Of a DNA stretch of 64,000 nt, positions 18,235 to 26,820 are shown piece by piece; the stretch's first letter is position 1, and each line of letters begins with the position of its first letter. The position numbers and the translations under genes are program-made. The notes beneath the pieces were generated by a model that did not search any database, was not told where the DNA came from, and saw only the letters and a program-made list of their open reading frames with translations. Source of the stretch: Amycolatopsis australiensis (lineage in GTDB: Bacteria > Actinomycetota > Actinomycetes > Mycobacteriales > Pseudonocardiaceae); NCBI RefSeq assembly GCF_900119165.1, contig NZ_FPJG01000006.1:1364001-1428000 (forward strand), given 5' to 3'.

Positions 18235-18762
18235 TTATCCGAGCACCTCCTCGGTCGTGGCTAGCTGCACCAGTGGGCCGTACAGCCGCATGACGTCCAG
18301 CGCCTTCGCGTGACTTTCGTCGTCGGAGCCCGCGCACGCGTCGGACACCACCGTCACGGCGACACCCGCGTCGGCGGCGGCCAGCGCCGTCGACAGGACG
18401 CAGCAGTCCGTCGACACGCCCGCCAGTACGAGGCCGGCGCCGCCGACCCGGGTGGCCATCCGGGGCGTCCACTTGCCGAACGTCGTGGCGTCCACCGTGG
18501 ACGTCGGTTGGAACGCGCCGACCACCTGATACAGCGGTGCATCCGGCGGCTGCAACGCGAAGGGCCACCGCTCGTAGTACTGCTTCCACGCCCCTTCGGG
18601 ACGCGCGGGGGCGACGAACCGGGTGAACACGACGTCGTCGCCGAACGCCGTCACCAGGCGGCGGATCGGCGCCACCACCTCGGCGAAGCGCGGCGTGAAC
18701 CACTCGCTCACCGGATCGGCGAACACGTTCTGCAGGTCGATGACCGCCAGGACCGGCTTCAC
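18235..18762 (-). CDS. Isochorismatase-family cysteine hydrolase
   Basis: A 175-residue protein of the isochorismatase/nicotinamidase superfamily. The catalytic Asp is in VIDLQNVFADP, the Cys is in GVSTDCCVLST, and a Lys at AWKQYYERWPF may complete the triad. Such enzymes cleave amides or vinyl ethers. The GTG at 18762 has AGGAGG upstream and overlaps the permease stop by 4 bases, so this is the last gene of the GntR operon. Upstream residues in the longer open frame belong to the shadow of the permease. The substrate is unknown; amide hydrolysis after nucleobase import is a reasonable guess. Confidence 0.85.
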   Translation of the reverse strand: MKPVLAVIDLQNVFADPVSEWFTPRFAEVVAPIRRLVTAFGDDVVFTRFVAPARPEGAWKQYYERWPFALQPPDAPLYQVVGAFQPTSTVDATTFGKWTPRMATRVGGAGLVLAGVSTDCCVLSTALAAADAGVAVTVVSDACAGSDDESHAKALDVMRLYGPLVQLATTEEVLG

Positions 18763-20195
18763 GCCGCCTCCTGCGCCCGCACGCGCTGCCGCGTGAGCAG
18801 GGTGGCGAGAAAGCCCAGCGCCAGGGCCACCAGGACGCCGAGGTTCGCGAACGCCCACGAGCCGTCCCGGCCGCCGAGCCCGAACGGCTCGAGGAGATAT
18901 CCCTGCCACCGCAACCAGTCCGCGGACGTGTTCGTCACCAGGCCCCAGCCGATCGCCGTCGCCACCAGGACCAGCGCGATCGGCCCGATGCGGACGTCGC
19001 CGTACCGGCCGGCCGGGTCGAACAGCTCGCGCTCGGCGTAGTCACGGCGCCGCAGCAGGACGTCCGCCAGCATCACCCCGCACCAGGCCGCGACCGGCAC
19101 GCCCAGCGTCACCAGGAAGCCCTGGAACTGGCCGAGGAACTCGCCGCCGAAGAACACGATGTAGACGGTGCCGAGGACCATGAGCACGCCGTCGACGAAC
19201 GCGGCGACCGGCCGGGGAACGCGCAGGCCGGCCGACAGCAGCGCCAGCCCCGACGAATAGATGTCCAGCACGGCACCGCCGACCAGGCCGAGCACCGCGA
19301 CGATCGCGAACGGCACCAGGAACCACAGTGGCAGCAGCGTCGTCAGCGCCCCGATCGGGTCGGCCGCGATCGCCTTGTTCAGGTCCGGTGACGAGCCGGC
19401 CAGCAGCAGCCCGAACACCAGCAGCACCAGGGGCGCCACGGACGCGCCGAACGTCGTCCAGCCGACCACGCCCCGGCTCGACGACGATCGCGGCAGGTAA
19501 CGCGAGTAGTCCGCCGCCGCGTTGACCCAGCCGAGGCCGAACCCGGTCATCAGGAACACCAGCGCGCCGACCCACTGCTGCGCCGAGCCGGACGGCACCG
19601 CGCTCACCGCGGCCCAGTGCACGTCGCCGGCCACGAGCACGACGTAGACGACCGTGAGGACGCCGGTGATCCAGGTGGTCCACGTCTGCAGCTTCATGAT
19701 CGCGTCGAAGCCGAGCACGCCGGCGGCGACGGTCAGCGCGGCGACCACGACCAGCGCCACCACCTTCGTCGGTGTCCCGCCGCCCCAGCCGAGGCGTTCG
19801 AAGACCGTCGACGTCGCCAGGGTGGCCAGCGCGGTGAGCACGGTTTCCCAGCCGACGGTGAGCAGCCACGAAATCGCCGACGGCAGCCGGTTGCCGCGGA
19901 CGCCGAAGGCCGCGCGCGAAAGCAGCATCGTCGGCGCGGACCCGCGTTTGCCGGCGATGGCGATGAACCCGCACAGCAGGAAGGAGAACAGCACGCCGAT
20001 CACACCGGCGACCAGCGCCTGCCAGAACGAGATGCCGAAGCCGAGGGTGAACGAGCCGTAGCTGAGCCCCAGCACCGACACGTTCGCGCCGAACCACGGC
20101 CAGAACAGCTGGCGCGGCCGTCCGCGGCGCTCGGCGTCGTCGATGACGTCGAGGCCGTTGGTCTCCACCTTGAGCTTGCGTTCGGTAGCGGTCAT
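18759..20195 (-). CDS. NCS1-family nucleobase/nucleoside permease
   Basis: A 478-residue transporter with about twelve membrane helices. Its cytoplasmic start is followed by FWPWFGANVSVLGLSYG, the NCS1 (purine-cytosine permease) signature. Internal motifs include VNAAADYSRYLP, shared with cytosine/purine transporters. Members import cytosine, purines, uridine, allantoin, hydantoin or thiamine precursors. The ATG overlaps the kinase stop by 4 bases, which ties import to the downstream and upstream enzymes. The exact substrate is not readable from sequence. Confidence 0.87.
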   Translation of the reverse strand: MTATERKLKVETNGLDVIDDAERRGRPRQLFWPWFGANVSVLGLSYGSFTLGFGISFWQALVAGVIGVLFSFLLCGFIAIAGKRGSAPTMLLSRAAFGVRGNRLPSAISWLLTVGWETVLTALATLATSTVFERLGWGGGTPTKVVALVVVAALTVAAGVLGFDAIMKLQTWTTWITGVLTVVYVVLVAGDVHWAAVSAVPSGSAQQWVGALVFLMTGFGLGWVNAAADYSRYLPRSSSSRGVVGWTTFGASVAPLVLLVFGLLLAGSSPDLNKAIAADPIGALTTLLPLWFLVPFAIVAVLGLVGGAVLDIYSSGLALLSAGLRVPRPVAAFVDGVLMVLGTVYIVFFGGEFLGQFQGFLVTLGVPVAAWCGVMLADVLLRRRDYAERELFDPAGRYGDVRIGPIALVLVATAIGWGLVTNTSADWLRWQGYLLEPFGLGGRDGSWAFANLGVLVALALGFLATLLTRQRVRAQEAA

Positions 20196-21070
20196 GGCCG
20201 GTCCTTGGTGAGTAGGCGGTCGATCTCCTTCCGGCGCGGCGCGGTGGCCGGGCCGCGGCGGGTCACGGAGAGCGCGGCCGCCGCGTTGGCGCGCACGGCG
20301 GCGTCGAGGAGCGTGGTGCCGCGCAACAGCTCCGCGGCCAGCACGCCGCAGTGCGTGTCACCGGCGCCGTTGGTGTCCACCGCGTCGGCCGGGAAGCCCG
20401 GTACGTCGGTGATCCGGCCGTGTTCGTGGAGCCGGCATCCCTTCGCGCCATCGCGGACGACGGCGACCGGCGGGAGCTGCCCGAGCACCTCGGCTTCGCG
20501 GGCGCTGCAGCTCAGGATGTCTACTGTGGACAGAATGGCATGGAGGTCTCCTCGGTGGATGTCGGCCACGAGCGGGCCGGGATCGAACAGGACCCTCGAG
20601 CCGGGCAGCCGGGGAAGCCACCCGAGGAGAGCCGCGCGATTGGTCTCGTGCAACAGACTGTAACCCGTCACGTACACCACGTCGTCGTACTTTGGGACGA
20701 CTTTGCCGAGCGAATCGGCCGTCAGCCGTCCTTCGGCGCCCGTCCCGGTCGCGAAGGTCCGCTCACCGACCCCATCGACCAGCGTGACGACGACGCCGGT
20801 GTCCAGTCCCGGCGCCGGTTCGTGGGCTAGCTCGATGCCTTCCGCGGCCAGCGCCGCCCGCGCGAGGTCCCCGAAGGGGCCGGTGCCGTGGCTGCCCACG
20901 TAGAGGACGCGGGCGCCGGACCGCGCGGCCGCGGCCATCACGTTGAACCCGCCGCCGGGCAACAGGTCCGTCGACGACGCGAGGACGTCGCCGCCCCGCG
21001 GCGGCAGGGCCGGTACCGCCATGACCAGGTCGAGGACGACCTGCCCGGTGTGCACCAGCCGCCCGGTCAC
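20192..21070 (-). CDS. PfkB-family carbohydrate/nucleoside kinase
   Basis: A 292-residue ribokinase-fold kinase. It has the N-terminal GGGFNVMAAAARSGA motif (substrate side) and the PfkB signature DTNGAGDTHCGVLAAEL with the catalytic Asp. A KDRP tail ends the protein. The closest functional classes are ribokinase, adenosine or pseudouridine kinase. Its place between a glycohydrolase-type gene and a nucleobase-type permease favours phosphorylation of ribose or a nucleoside. Both ends overlap neighbours by 4 bases. Confidence 0.87.
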   Translation of the reverse strand: MTGRLVHTGQVVLDLVMAVPALPPRGGDVLASSTDLLPGGGFNVMAAAARSGARVLYVGSHGTGPFGDLARAALAAEGIELAHEPAPGLDTGVVVTLVDGVGERTFATGTGAEGRLTADSLGKVVPKYDDVVYVTGYSLLHETNRAALLGWLPRLPGSRVLFDPGPLVADIHRGDLHAILSTVDILSCSAREAEVLGQLPPVAVVRDGAKGCRLHEHGRITDVPGFPADAVDTNGAGDTHCGVLAAELLRGTTLLDAAVRANAAAALSVTRRGPATAPRRKEIDRLLTKDRP

Positions 21071-22062
21071 CGGCGGCGCAGCTCGAGGAGCTGGTCGACC
21101 AGCGGGCCGAGTTCGAGGTCGTTCACGGTGCGGACGGTGTCGACGACGTCAGCGGGAAACGCGCCGACGCCGTGTGCGGCACCGAGCATCGCCCCGCAGA
21201 TCGCGGCGACGGTGTCGGTGTCGCCGCCCAGCCCGGCGGCCAGCCGCAGCGCCGCGGGCGGGTCGTCGCCCAGGGCTTCGGCCAGCGCGAACGCGGCCAC
21301 GACGGACTCCTGCGCCGCGACGGACGTGCCGATCACGCGCGCGACCGCGTCCGCGACGGCATCCGGCGCCATGCCCCGCACCCAGCCGCGCGCCCAGGCG
21401 ATCCGGGCGGCGATCTCCCCGCCGGGCACCCAGTGCCCGCGGTCGCCGCCCACGACCGCGGCCCGCTCACCGGCGTCGAGCGCTTCGGGCAGGCTCGCGC
21501 CGTCGACGCCGGCGGACACGGCGGCCGCGACGGCGACGGCCGAGGCGATGCCGAGGCTGGTGTTGTGCGTGACGCGCGCGGTCGCGACGACGGCGTCGAC
21601 CAGGCGGTGCAGATCATCCGAAGGTGTCGCGATACCGACCGGCGTGACGCGCATGGCGGCGCCGTTGGTGGTCCCGCTGCGGCCGGCCTCGTCGGCGGGG
21701 ACGCCGTCCTGCAGCCGGGAAAGCGCGCGTTTCGTCGACGGCCCGAGCAGGTCCGCGGAGCCGCGGCGGACCATGTCGGCCTCCCAGATCAGCAGCGCGT
21801 CGGCGAAGACGTGCGGGTCGACGGTGCCGCGGCCGTCGATGAGCAGGCGCGCCAGGAGAACGGCCTGCTCGGTGTCGTCGGTGACCGAGCCGGCCGGCAT
21901 CGACGGCGCGACCGGCTGCTCGGCGACGGCGGTGAGCAGGCCGGTGACCGGCCCGTAGGCGGCGGCGATCGCGGCGCGGGACATCGACTGCGTCGGCATC
22001 CCGAGCGCGTCGCCGACGGCCAGCCCGGTGAACGCGCCGAGCGCCCGGTCCCGCGCGTTCAC
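21067..22062 (-). CDS. ADP-ribosylglycohydrolase (DraG) family protein
   Basis: A 331-residue protein beginning with VNARDRALGAFTGLAVGDAL. Metal-binding motifs of the DraG/ARH fold are present: SVTDDTEQAVLLARLL near the N terminus and LGGDTDTVAAICGAMLGA near the C terminus, so a two-magnesium N-glycosidase centre is likely intact. Family members release ADP-ribose from arginine or act on small N-glycosides. The GTG start at 22062 overlaps the gntR stop by 4 bases; the longer frame upstream is a shadow. Sitting with a kinase, a permease and an amidase-like enzyme, it is more likely metabolic than protein-directed. Confidence 0.87.
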   Translation of the reverse strand: MNARDRALGAFTGLAVGDALGMPTQSMSRAAIAAAYGPVTGLLTAVAEQPVAPSMPAGSVTDDTEQAVLLARLLIDGRGTVDPHVFADALLIWEADMVRRGSADLLGPSTKRALSRLQDGVPADEAGRSGTTNGAAMRVTPVGIATPSDDLHRLVDAVVATARVTHNTSLGIASAVAVAAAVSAGVDGASLPEALDAGERAAVVGGDRGHWVPGGEIAARIAWARGWVRGMAPDAVADAVARVIGTSVAAQESVVAAFALAEALGDDPPAALRLAAGLGGDTDTVAAICGAMLGAAHGVGAFPADVVDTVRTVNDLELGPLVDQLLELRRR

Positions 22063-22751
22063 CGGTGCCCGAAGGTGAGGTGGAACTGGAACCGGTCGGG
22101 GTCCAGCAGGCTGACGACGCGTTCGACGAGCCTGCCCTCGATGTCGACCGAGGTGCGCGCGGCGCGGAGGAACAGCTCGCCGATGCTGCGGCCGAGCAGT
22201 TCGGCCGCGCAGGCGTCGAGCCGTTCGGTGCTGATCCACTGGTCACCGCCGACCGAGACGCGGCCGGCGGCTTCGAGCGTCTTGGTGAGCGAGCCGTCCC
22301 GCAGGCCGGTTTCCGGCAGGTCGGCGAGCGGTCCGGTGGCGGGCACGGTGGCGGTTTCGAGCGAGATCCCGCGGCCGCGCTCGCGCCGCAGCCGCCGCAC
22401 GGCGACGTAGGCCGGCTCGCCGAACTCCTCTTCGAGGGCGCGGTCTTCGACCGTCTCGATGCCGATGAGCTCGGTGGTGACGGGAGCGCCGGCGTCGGCG
22501 AGGGCCTGGGCCCAGCCGATCCGCTGGTCGAGCTGGACGCCGTCGAAGGTGACGAACGAGCCGACGCCGGCCTGGGTGGAGATGAGCTCGAGCTGCTGCA
22601 GCTCGGAGAGGGCGCTGCGGACGGTGCCGCGGCTGACCTGGTACTGCAGGGCGAGCTGGTGCTCCCCCGGGAGGCGTTCGCCGTGGGCGAGGCGGCCGGA
22701 GCGGATCAGCTCGGAGAGGTCGCCGACGAGCCGCTGCCGCTTGCTGTACAT
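22059..22751 (-). CDS. GntR/HutC-family transcriptional regulator of the five-gene operon
   Basis: A 230-residue protein with a winged helix at the N terminus (LPGEHQLALQYQVSRGTVRSALSEL) and a UTRA-type ligand domain at about residues 85-225. Such regulators usually sense a sugar phosphate, amino acid or nucleotide-related effector. It is the first gene of the operon and its start codon lies inside a perfect TGTACATGTACA palindrome, so autoregulation is probable. I use the ATG at 22751; a GTG two codons earlier is also in frame. Confidence 0.85.
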   Translation of the reverse strand: MYSKRQRLVGDLSELIRSGRLAHGERLPGEHQLALQYQVSRGTVRSALSELQQLELISTQAGVGSFVTFDGVQLDQRIGWAQALADAGAPVTTELIGIETVEDRALEEEFGEPAYVAVRRLRRERGRGISLETATVPATGPLADLPETGLRDGSLTKTLEAAGRVSVGGDQWISTERLDACAAELLGRSIGELFLRAARTSVDIEGRLVERVVSLLDPDRFQFHLTFGHR

Positions 22752-22771
22752 GTACACACCTGTACGCCCAT
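22745..22771. promoter_or_regulatory. Palindromic GntR operator overlapping the gntR start
   Basis: TGTACATGTACA (22745-22756) is a perfect 12-base palindrome and a further GTAC-N6-GTAC pair extends to about 22768. It covers the start codon of the GntR gene, so binding would block both transcription and initiation of the whole operon. Confidence 0.55.
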
Positions 22772-22783
22772 GGTTCGCGCAGG

Positions 22784-23425
22784 TCAAGCGGCGACGAGGG
22801 TCCGTTCGGCGTCGGCGGCGATCAGCTTGCCCGCCCGCTCGGCCACCTTCCCGCCGGCGACCATCATGATCGCGAAGGCACCCACGAAGATGACGGTGCT
22901 CAGCCACACCATGGTTTCGACGGGCAGCGTGAAGGCGCCGACGACGCGGGCGGCGGACTCGAGCACGAACCCGGCGCCCCAGATGACGCTGGTGCGGCGC
23001 ATGATCCGCCGGAACTCCGCGGTGCCGCTCAGCCGGTCCCACGCGGCTTCGTTTTCCGCTTTGCCGCGGGTGAGGAACGGCTGGATCGTCTTGGTCATGA
23101 TCGGCGCCGCGGTGCACGCGGAGGCGAGGATGACGAGCCCGGTGATGCCGCTGCCGACGGAGTCCTTGGCGATCATCATCCGGGCGTCGCCGGTCACGAA
23201 GGTCAGCAGCATGCCGACGACGTTGGTGACGAGCACGACCAGCGCGAGGCCGTTGAGCGTGCGGTCCTTGGCGAACTGGTGGAGCGTCCGGCCGAGCGGG
23301 ACGGCACCGCTGAGGGCGAGCGAGAGGAAGACGCTCACGCCGAGCGCGTGGAGCCCGTAGTAGACGCCGATGGGAACGGCGATGTCGATGGCGAGCGACT
23401 TGAGCGGGGAACCGGAGTTCGTCAT
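22784..23425 (-). CDS. VC0807-family membrane protein
   Basis: A 213-residue membrane protein with five or six hydrophobic segments. It begins MTNSGSPLKSLAIDIAVPIG and contains YYGLHALGVSVFLSLALSG, PLGRTLHQFAKDRTLNGLAL and a charged loop around FLTRGKAENEAAWDRLSG. This matches the uncharacterised VC0807 family, which has no known function. It lies 32 bases upstream of the gntR start on the same strand, so it may share a promoter region, but the palindrome between them suggests separate control. Confidence 0.7.
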   Translation of the reverse strand: MTNSGSPLKSLAIDIAVPIGVYYGLHALGVSVFLSLALSGAVPLGRTLHQFAKDRTLNGLALVVLVTNVVGMLLTFVTGDARMMIAKDSVGSGITGLVILASACTAAPIMTKTIQPFLTRGKAENEAAWDRLSGTAEFRRIMRRTSVIWGAGFVLESAARVVGAFTLPVETMVWLSTVIFVGAFAIMMVAGGKVAERAGKLIAADAERTLVAA

Positions 23426-23510
23426 GAGGAAAGCTTGTCGCGGCGAGGGGTGCGGAACGGATGCCGTCCGCCACGACTTCGGCGTGACAGATGTCAGGGC
23501 CGCGTCGGCG

Positions 23511-24650
23511 CTAGCCGCCCGAGTGCATGTCCTCCGCCTCGGGGACGCAGTCGTCGTCCGGGTCGTCCAGCCAGCCGTGCGGGAGCGTCACCTTGCCAGG
23601 GGAGCCCTGACGTCCGCGAGGCCCGGTCGCCGCCGCCGGGAACGGGGCGTCGTGGTCCAGCTGGGCGATCAGGTCGTCGAGCTGGTCCATCGAGCTGACC
23701 ATCGCGAACCCGCGCCGCAGCTCCGAGCCGACCGGGAAGCCCATCAGGTACCAGGCCATGTGCTTGCGGATGTCGCGCATCGCCTTGTCGTGGCCGTCGT
23801 GCTCGACGAGCAGTTCCGTGTGACGGCGCAGCACGCGGGCCACCTCGCCCAGGTTCGGCGGGGTCGGCAGCGGGCGTCCGGCGAACGCCGCCTCCAGCTC
23901 GCCGAACAGCCACGGCCTGCCGAGGCAGCCGCGGCCGACGACCACGCCGTCGCAGCCCGTCTCCGCCACCATGCGCAGCGCGTCGTCGGCGGTGAAGATG
24001 TCGCCGTTGCCGAGCACCGGGATGCTGGTCACGGCTTCCTTCAGCGCGGCGATCTTCGTCCAGTCGGCCTGCCCGGAGTAACGCTGCGCCGCGGTGCGGG
24101 CGTGCAGGCTGACGGCGGCGGCACCCTCGGCCTCGGCGATGCGGCCGGCGTCGAGGAAGGTGTGGTGGTCGTCGTCGATGCCGATCCGGAACTTCACCGT
24201 GAACGGCACGTCCCCCGCGGCCTTCACGGACTCGCGCACGATGGCCTCGAACAGCTTCCGCTTGAACGGCAGCGCCGCCCCGCCGCCCTTGCGCGTCACC
24301 TTCGCGACGGGACAGCCGAAGTTGGAGTCGACGTGGTCGGCCAGCCCTTCGCCGACGATGATCCGCACCGCTTCGGCCATCGTCTTCGGGTCGACGCCGT
24401 AGAGCTGCATGGACCGGGGTTTTTCGTCGGCGCCGAAGGTCATCATGTGCATGGTCCCGGGATGCCGTTCGACGACGGCCCGCGCGGTGATCATCTCGCA
24501 CACGTAGATGCCGGCGCCGTACTCCTGGCACAGCTGCCGGAAGGCGACGTTGGTGATCCCGGCCATCGGTGCGAGCACGACCGGCGGATCGACCTCGTAG
24601 GGGCCGATCTTCAGGGCGGGCTTGCTCAAGGTCGCGGTCACGTCCTCCAT
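23511..24650 (-). CDS. dusB: tRNA-dihydrouridine synthase B
   Basis: A 379-residue flavoenzyme with a TIM barrel followed by a C-terminal helical domain. Signatures are LAPMAGITNVAFRQLC (FMN site), SNFGCPVAKVTRKGGGAAL with the catalytic Cys, GNGDIF and GVVVGRGCLGRPWLF. It reduces specific uridines in tRNA. The C-terminal 50 residues (from about GPRGRQGSPGKV) are an extension common in actinobacteria. The start ATG at 24650 lies in a 100-base divergent promoter region with the DUF2339 gene. Confidence 0.93.
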   Translation of the reverse strand: MEDVTATLSKPALKIGPYEVDPPVVLAPMAGITNVAFRQLCQEYGAGIYVCEMITARAVVERHPGTMHMMTFGADEKPRSMQLYGVDPKTMAEAVRIIVGEGLADHVDSNFGCPVAKVTRKGGGAALPFKRKLFEAIVRESVKAAGDVPFTVKFRIGIDDDHHTFLDAGRIAEAEGAAAVSLHARTAAQRYSGQADWTKIAALKEAVTSIPVLGNGDIFTADDALRMVAETGCDGVVVGRGCLGRPWLFGELEAAFAGRPLPTPPNLGEVARVLRRHTELLVEHDGHDKAMRDIRKHMAWYLMGFPVGSELRRGFAMVSSMDQLDDLIAQLDHDAPFPAAATGPRGRQGSPGKVTLPHGWLDDPDDDCVPEAEDMHSGG

Positions 24651-24750
24651 TGTCGCCTGTGGTGTCGATCACGTCGATCGGGGTGTGCTCGCGGTACTCA
24701 CCGCGGTTGAGTAGTGCTACGGATCCGCGAGTGGCCCCTTGTGGGTGACT

Positions 24751-26748
24751 ATGTCCGGTATGACCACCGAAGCAGATGTGCTCCTCCGGCTCGCCGGTGA
24801 GATCGACGACCTGGGGCGTCGTCTCGCCCTGGTGGGCAGCGAACTGCGGACTGTCCGGCCCGCGCAGCCGCAGCCGGCCCAGCAGCATCAGGCCGCGCAG
24901 CAGCCGCAGCCAGCTCCGCAGCCGCAGACCGCGCAGCAGCCGCCAGCGGCGCAGCAGCACCCGCAGGCAGCCGCGCAGGCACAGCAGGACCCGCAGCAGC
25001 CGCAGCCAGCCGCGCGGGCACAGCAGGCCGCGCGGGCACAGCAGGACCAGCAACAGCCGCAACAGCAGGCCCAGCAGCAGCCGCAACAGCAGGCCCAGCA
25101 GCAGCCGCAGCAGCAGGCCCAGCAGCACCCGCAACCACCGCAAGCCGCGCAGCCGTGGCCTTCGCAGCCGTGGCCGCAGCCCTACCCCTGGCCGCCGCGG
25201 CAGCAGTACGTCCCGCCGGCGCCCCGCCCCACGCTCGGCGAAAAGCTCGGCAAGGAAGGCGCCGGCAGCCGGGTCCTGGCCTGGGTCGGCGGGGGCGTGA
25301 CGCTGCTCGGCGTCGTCCTGCTGCTCGTGCTGGCCGTCCAGCGGGGGTGGCTCGGGCCGCTGCCGCGGGTGCTCGTCGGCGCCGCCTTCGGGCTCGCGCT
25401 GACCGGCGCCGGGATGTGGCTGCACCGCAAGCCCGCCGGCCGCACCGGTGCCTTCGCACTCGCCGCCACCGGCATCGCGACCCTCTACCTCGACGCCGTC
25501 GCCGCGACGACGCTGTACGCGTTCCTGCCGGTGCTCGCCGGGCTCGCGGTGGGCCTCGCCGTCGCCGTCGGCGGGTTGCTCGTGGCCGTGCGGTGGGAGT
25601 CGTCGCTGCTGGCCGCCGCCGTCGTCGTCGGCTGTGCCGTCTGCGCGCCGATGATCACCCGCGGGTTCACCCCCGAACTGGTCGCCTTCCTGCTGATGGT
25701 CCAGCTCGCGACGACGCCGGTGCGGCTGCGCCGCGACTGGTCGTCCCTGACGCTCGCGGCCGGCATCCCGCCGCTGTTCGCCGCCGTGATCAGCACCGCG
25801 GTGGGGCACGGCGGCTGGGCGAACACCGGTGCCGCGCTCGGGACCGGCTTCGTCGGCGTCACGCTCTCGCTGATCGTGTTGCGACGCCACGAGAACGACC
25901 CTGCCGCGCTGTCCCTGCTGGCGACGGCCATCGTCCCGACACTGGTCGCGGCGTTGTTCCTGCCCAAGGGCCAGGCGGTGCCGGTCGCGGCGGGCGCCGG
26001 GGTCGTGCTGCTGGCCGTGTGGGCGGCCCGCCGCTGGTGGCCGGGGCTCGCCGGGCTGCTGGCCGGGGTCGCCGGCCTGCTGGCGATCCTGCAGGCCACG
26101 GTCACCCAGTTCGACGGCCCGGCCCGCGCCGCGGTCCTGCTCGGCGAGGCACTGCTGCTCGTCGTGGCCGCGGTGGGCGGGCGCAACCGGTTCGCGCTGA
26201 GTGCCGCGCTCGGGTTCGCCGCGATCGGCGGAGTGGCCGCCGTGTTCTCCGACGTCACGCCCGCCCTGCTGGCGGTGTACCGGGCCCGGCCGTCCGGCGA
26301 GGTCGCCGGCGCGCTCGCCGTCTCCGTGCTGCTGCTCGCGGTGTCGGTCGCGCTGCCGTGGGCGGCGGCTCGCCTGGGGATCTTCCGCGGAGCGGCCGAC
26401 GACCTGCCGGTGTGGCTGCTCGCCGGCGCTTCGGCGCTGTACGGCGCCGCCGGGGTCGTCCTGTGCGGGTCACTGCTGGCCGTCCCCGGCCGAACCGGGT
26501 TCCTCGTCGGCCACGCGCTGATCACGGTGTCGTGGACGGTCGCGGCGCTGGTCCTGCTGCTGCGGGGCATCGAGGTCGTCGGGCTGCGGGTGACCGGGCT
26601 GGTGCTGGTCGGGGCCGCGGTGCTCAAGCTGGTGCTGTTCGACCTGGCGGCGCTGGACGGGCTGGCCCGCGTCGGCGCGTTCCTCGGTGCCGGCTTGGTG
26701 CTGCTGGCGGCCGGGACGCGCTACGCACGGCGGGTCGCCTCGCGCTGA
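24751..26748 (+). CDS. DUF2339 polytopic membrane protein with Gln/Pro-rich N-terminal tail
   Basis: About 665 residues. After a short coiled start (DVLLRLAGEIDDLGRRLALVG) comes a 110-residue tail of Gln, Pro and Ala repeats. A PRPTLGEKLGKEGAGSRVLAW junction follows, then about 18 membrane helices rich in Ala, Leu and Val. This is the DUF2339 layout; function unknown, possibly envelope-related. Start codons at 24751 and 24760 are both plausible and neither has a clear ribosome site. The gene is divergent from dusB. Confidence 0.8.
   Translation: MSGMTTEADVLLRLAGEIDDLGRRLALVGSELRTVRPAQPQPAQQHQAAQQPQPAPQPQTAQQPPAAQQHPQAAAQAQQDPQQPQPAARAQQAARAQQDQQQPQQQAQQQPQQQAQQQPQQQAQQHPQPPQAAQPWPSQPWPQPYPWPPRQQYVPPAPRPTLGEKLGKEGAGSRVLAWVGGGVTLLGVVLLLVLAVQRGWLGPLPRVLVGAAFGLALTGAGMWLHRKPAGRTGAFALAATGIATLYLDAVAATTLYAFLPVLAGLAVGLAVAVGGLLVAVRWESSLLAAAVVVGCAVCAPMITRGFTPELVAFLLMVQLATTPVRLRRDWSSLTLAAGIPPLFAAVISTAVGHGGWANTGAALGTGFVGVTLSLIVLRRHENDPAALSLLATAIVPTLVAALFLPKGQAVPVAAGAGVVLLAVWAARRWWPGLAGLLAGVAGLLAILQATVTQFDGPARAAVLLGEALLLVVAAVGGRNRFALSAALGFAAIGGVAAVFSDVTPALLAVYRARPSGEVAGALAVSVLLLAVSVALPWAAARLGIFRGAADDLPVWLLAGASALYGAAGVVLCGSLLAVPGRTGFLVGHALITVSWTVAALVLLLRGIEVVGLRVTGLVLVGAAVLKLVLFDLAALDGLARVGAFLGAGLVLLAAGTRYARRVASR
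24880..25160 (+). repeat. CAG/CCG-rich tandem repeats coding the Gln/Pro tail of the DUF2339 protein
   Basis: Near-perfect copies of a 24-base unit (CAGCAGCCGCAACAGCAGGC and a few more bases) lie at 25055-25130, with looser units on both sides. They keep the frame and code for QQPQQQAQ. Slippage during replication would change the tail length in steps of eight residues. Confidence 0.7.
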
Positions 26749-26820
26749 CGCGGGAAGATTTGTCGGTGCCCTGTGGTTACCTGGGTCACAGAAGACCGAT
26801 GATGATCAGGGGGCACCGAC

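Noticed and set aside
22059..23474. 471-codon frame suggesting a fused GntR protein
   Set aside because: The first half is a shadow of the VC0807-like gene; the true GntR starts at 22751 with its own operator.
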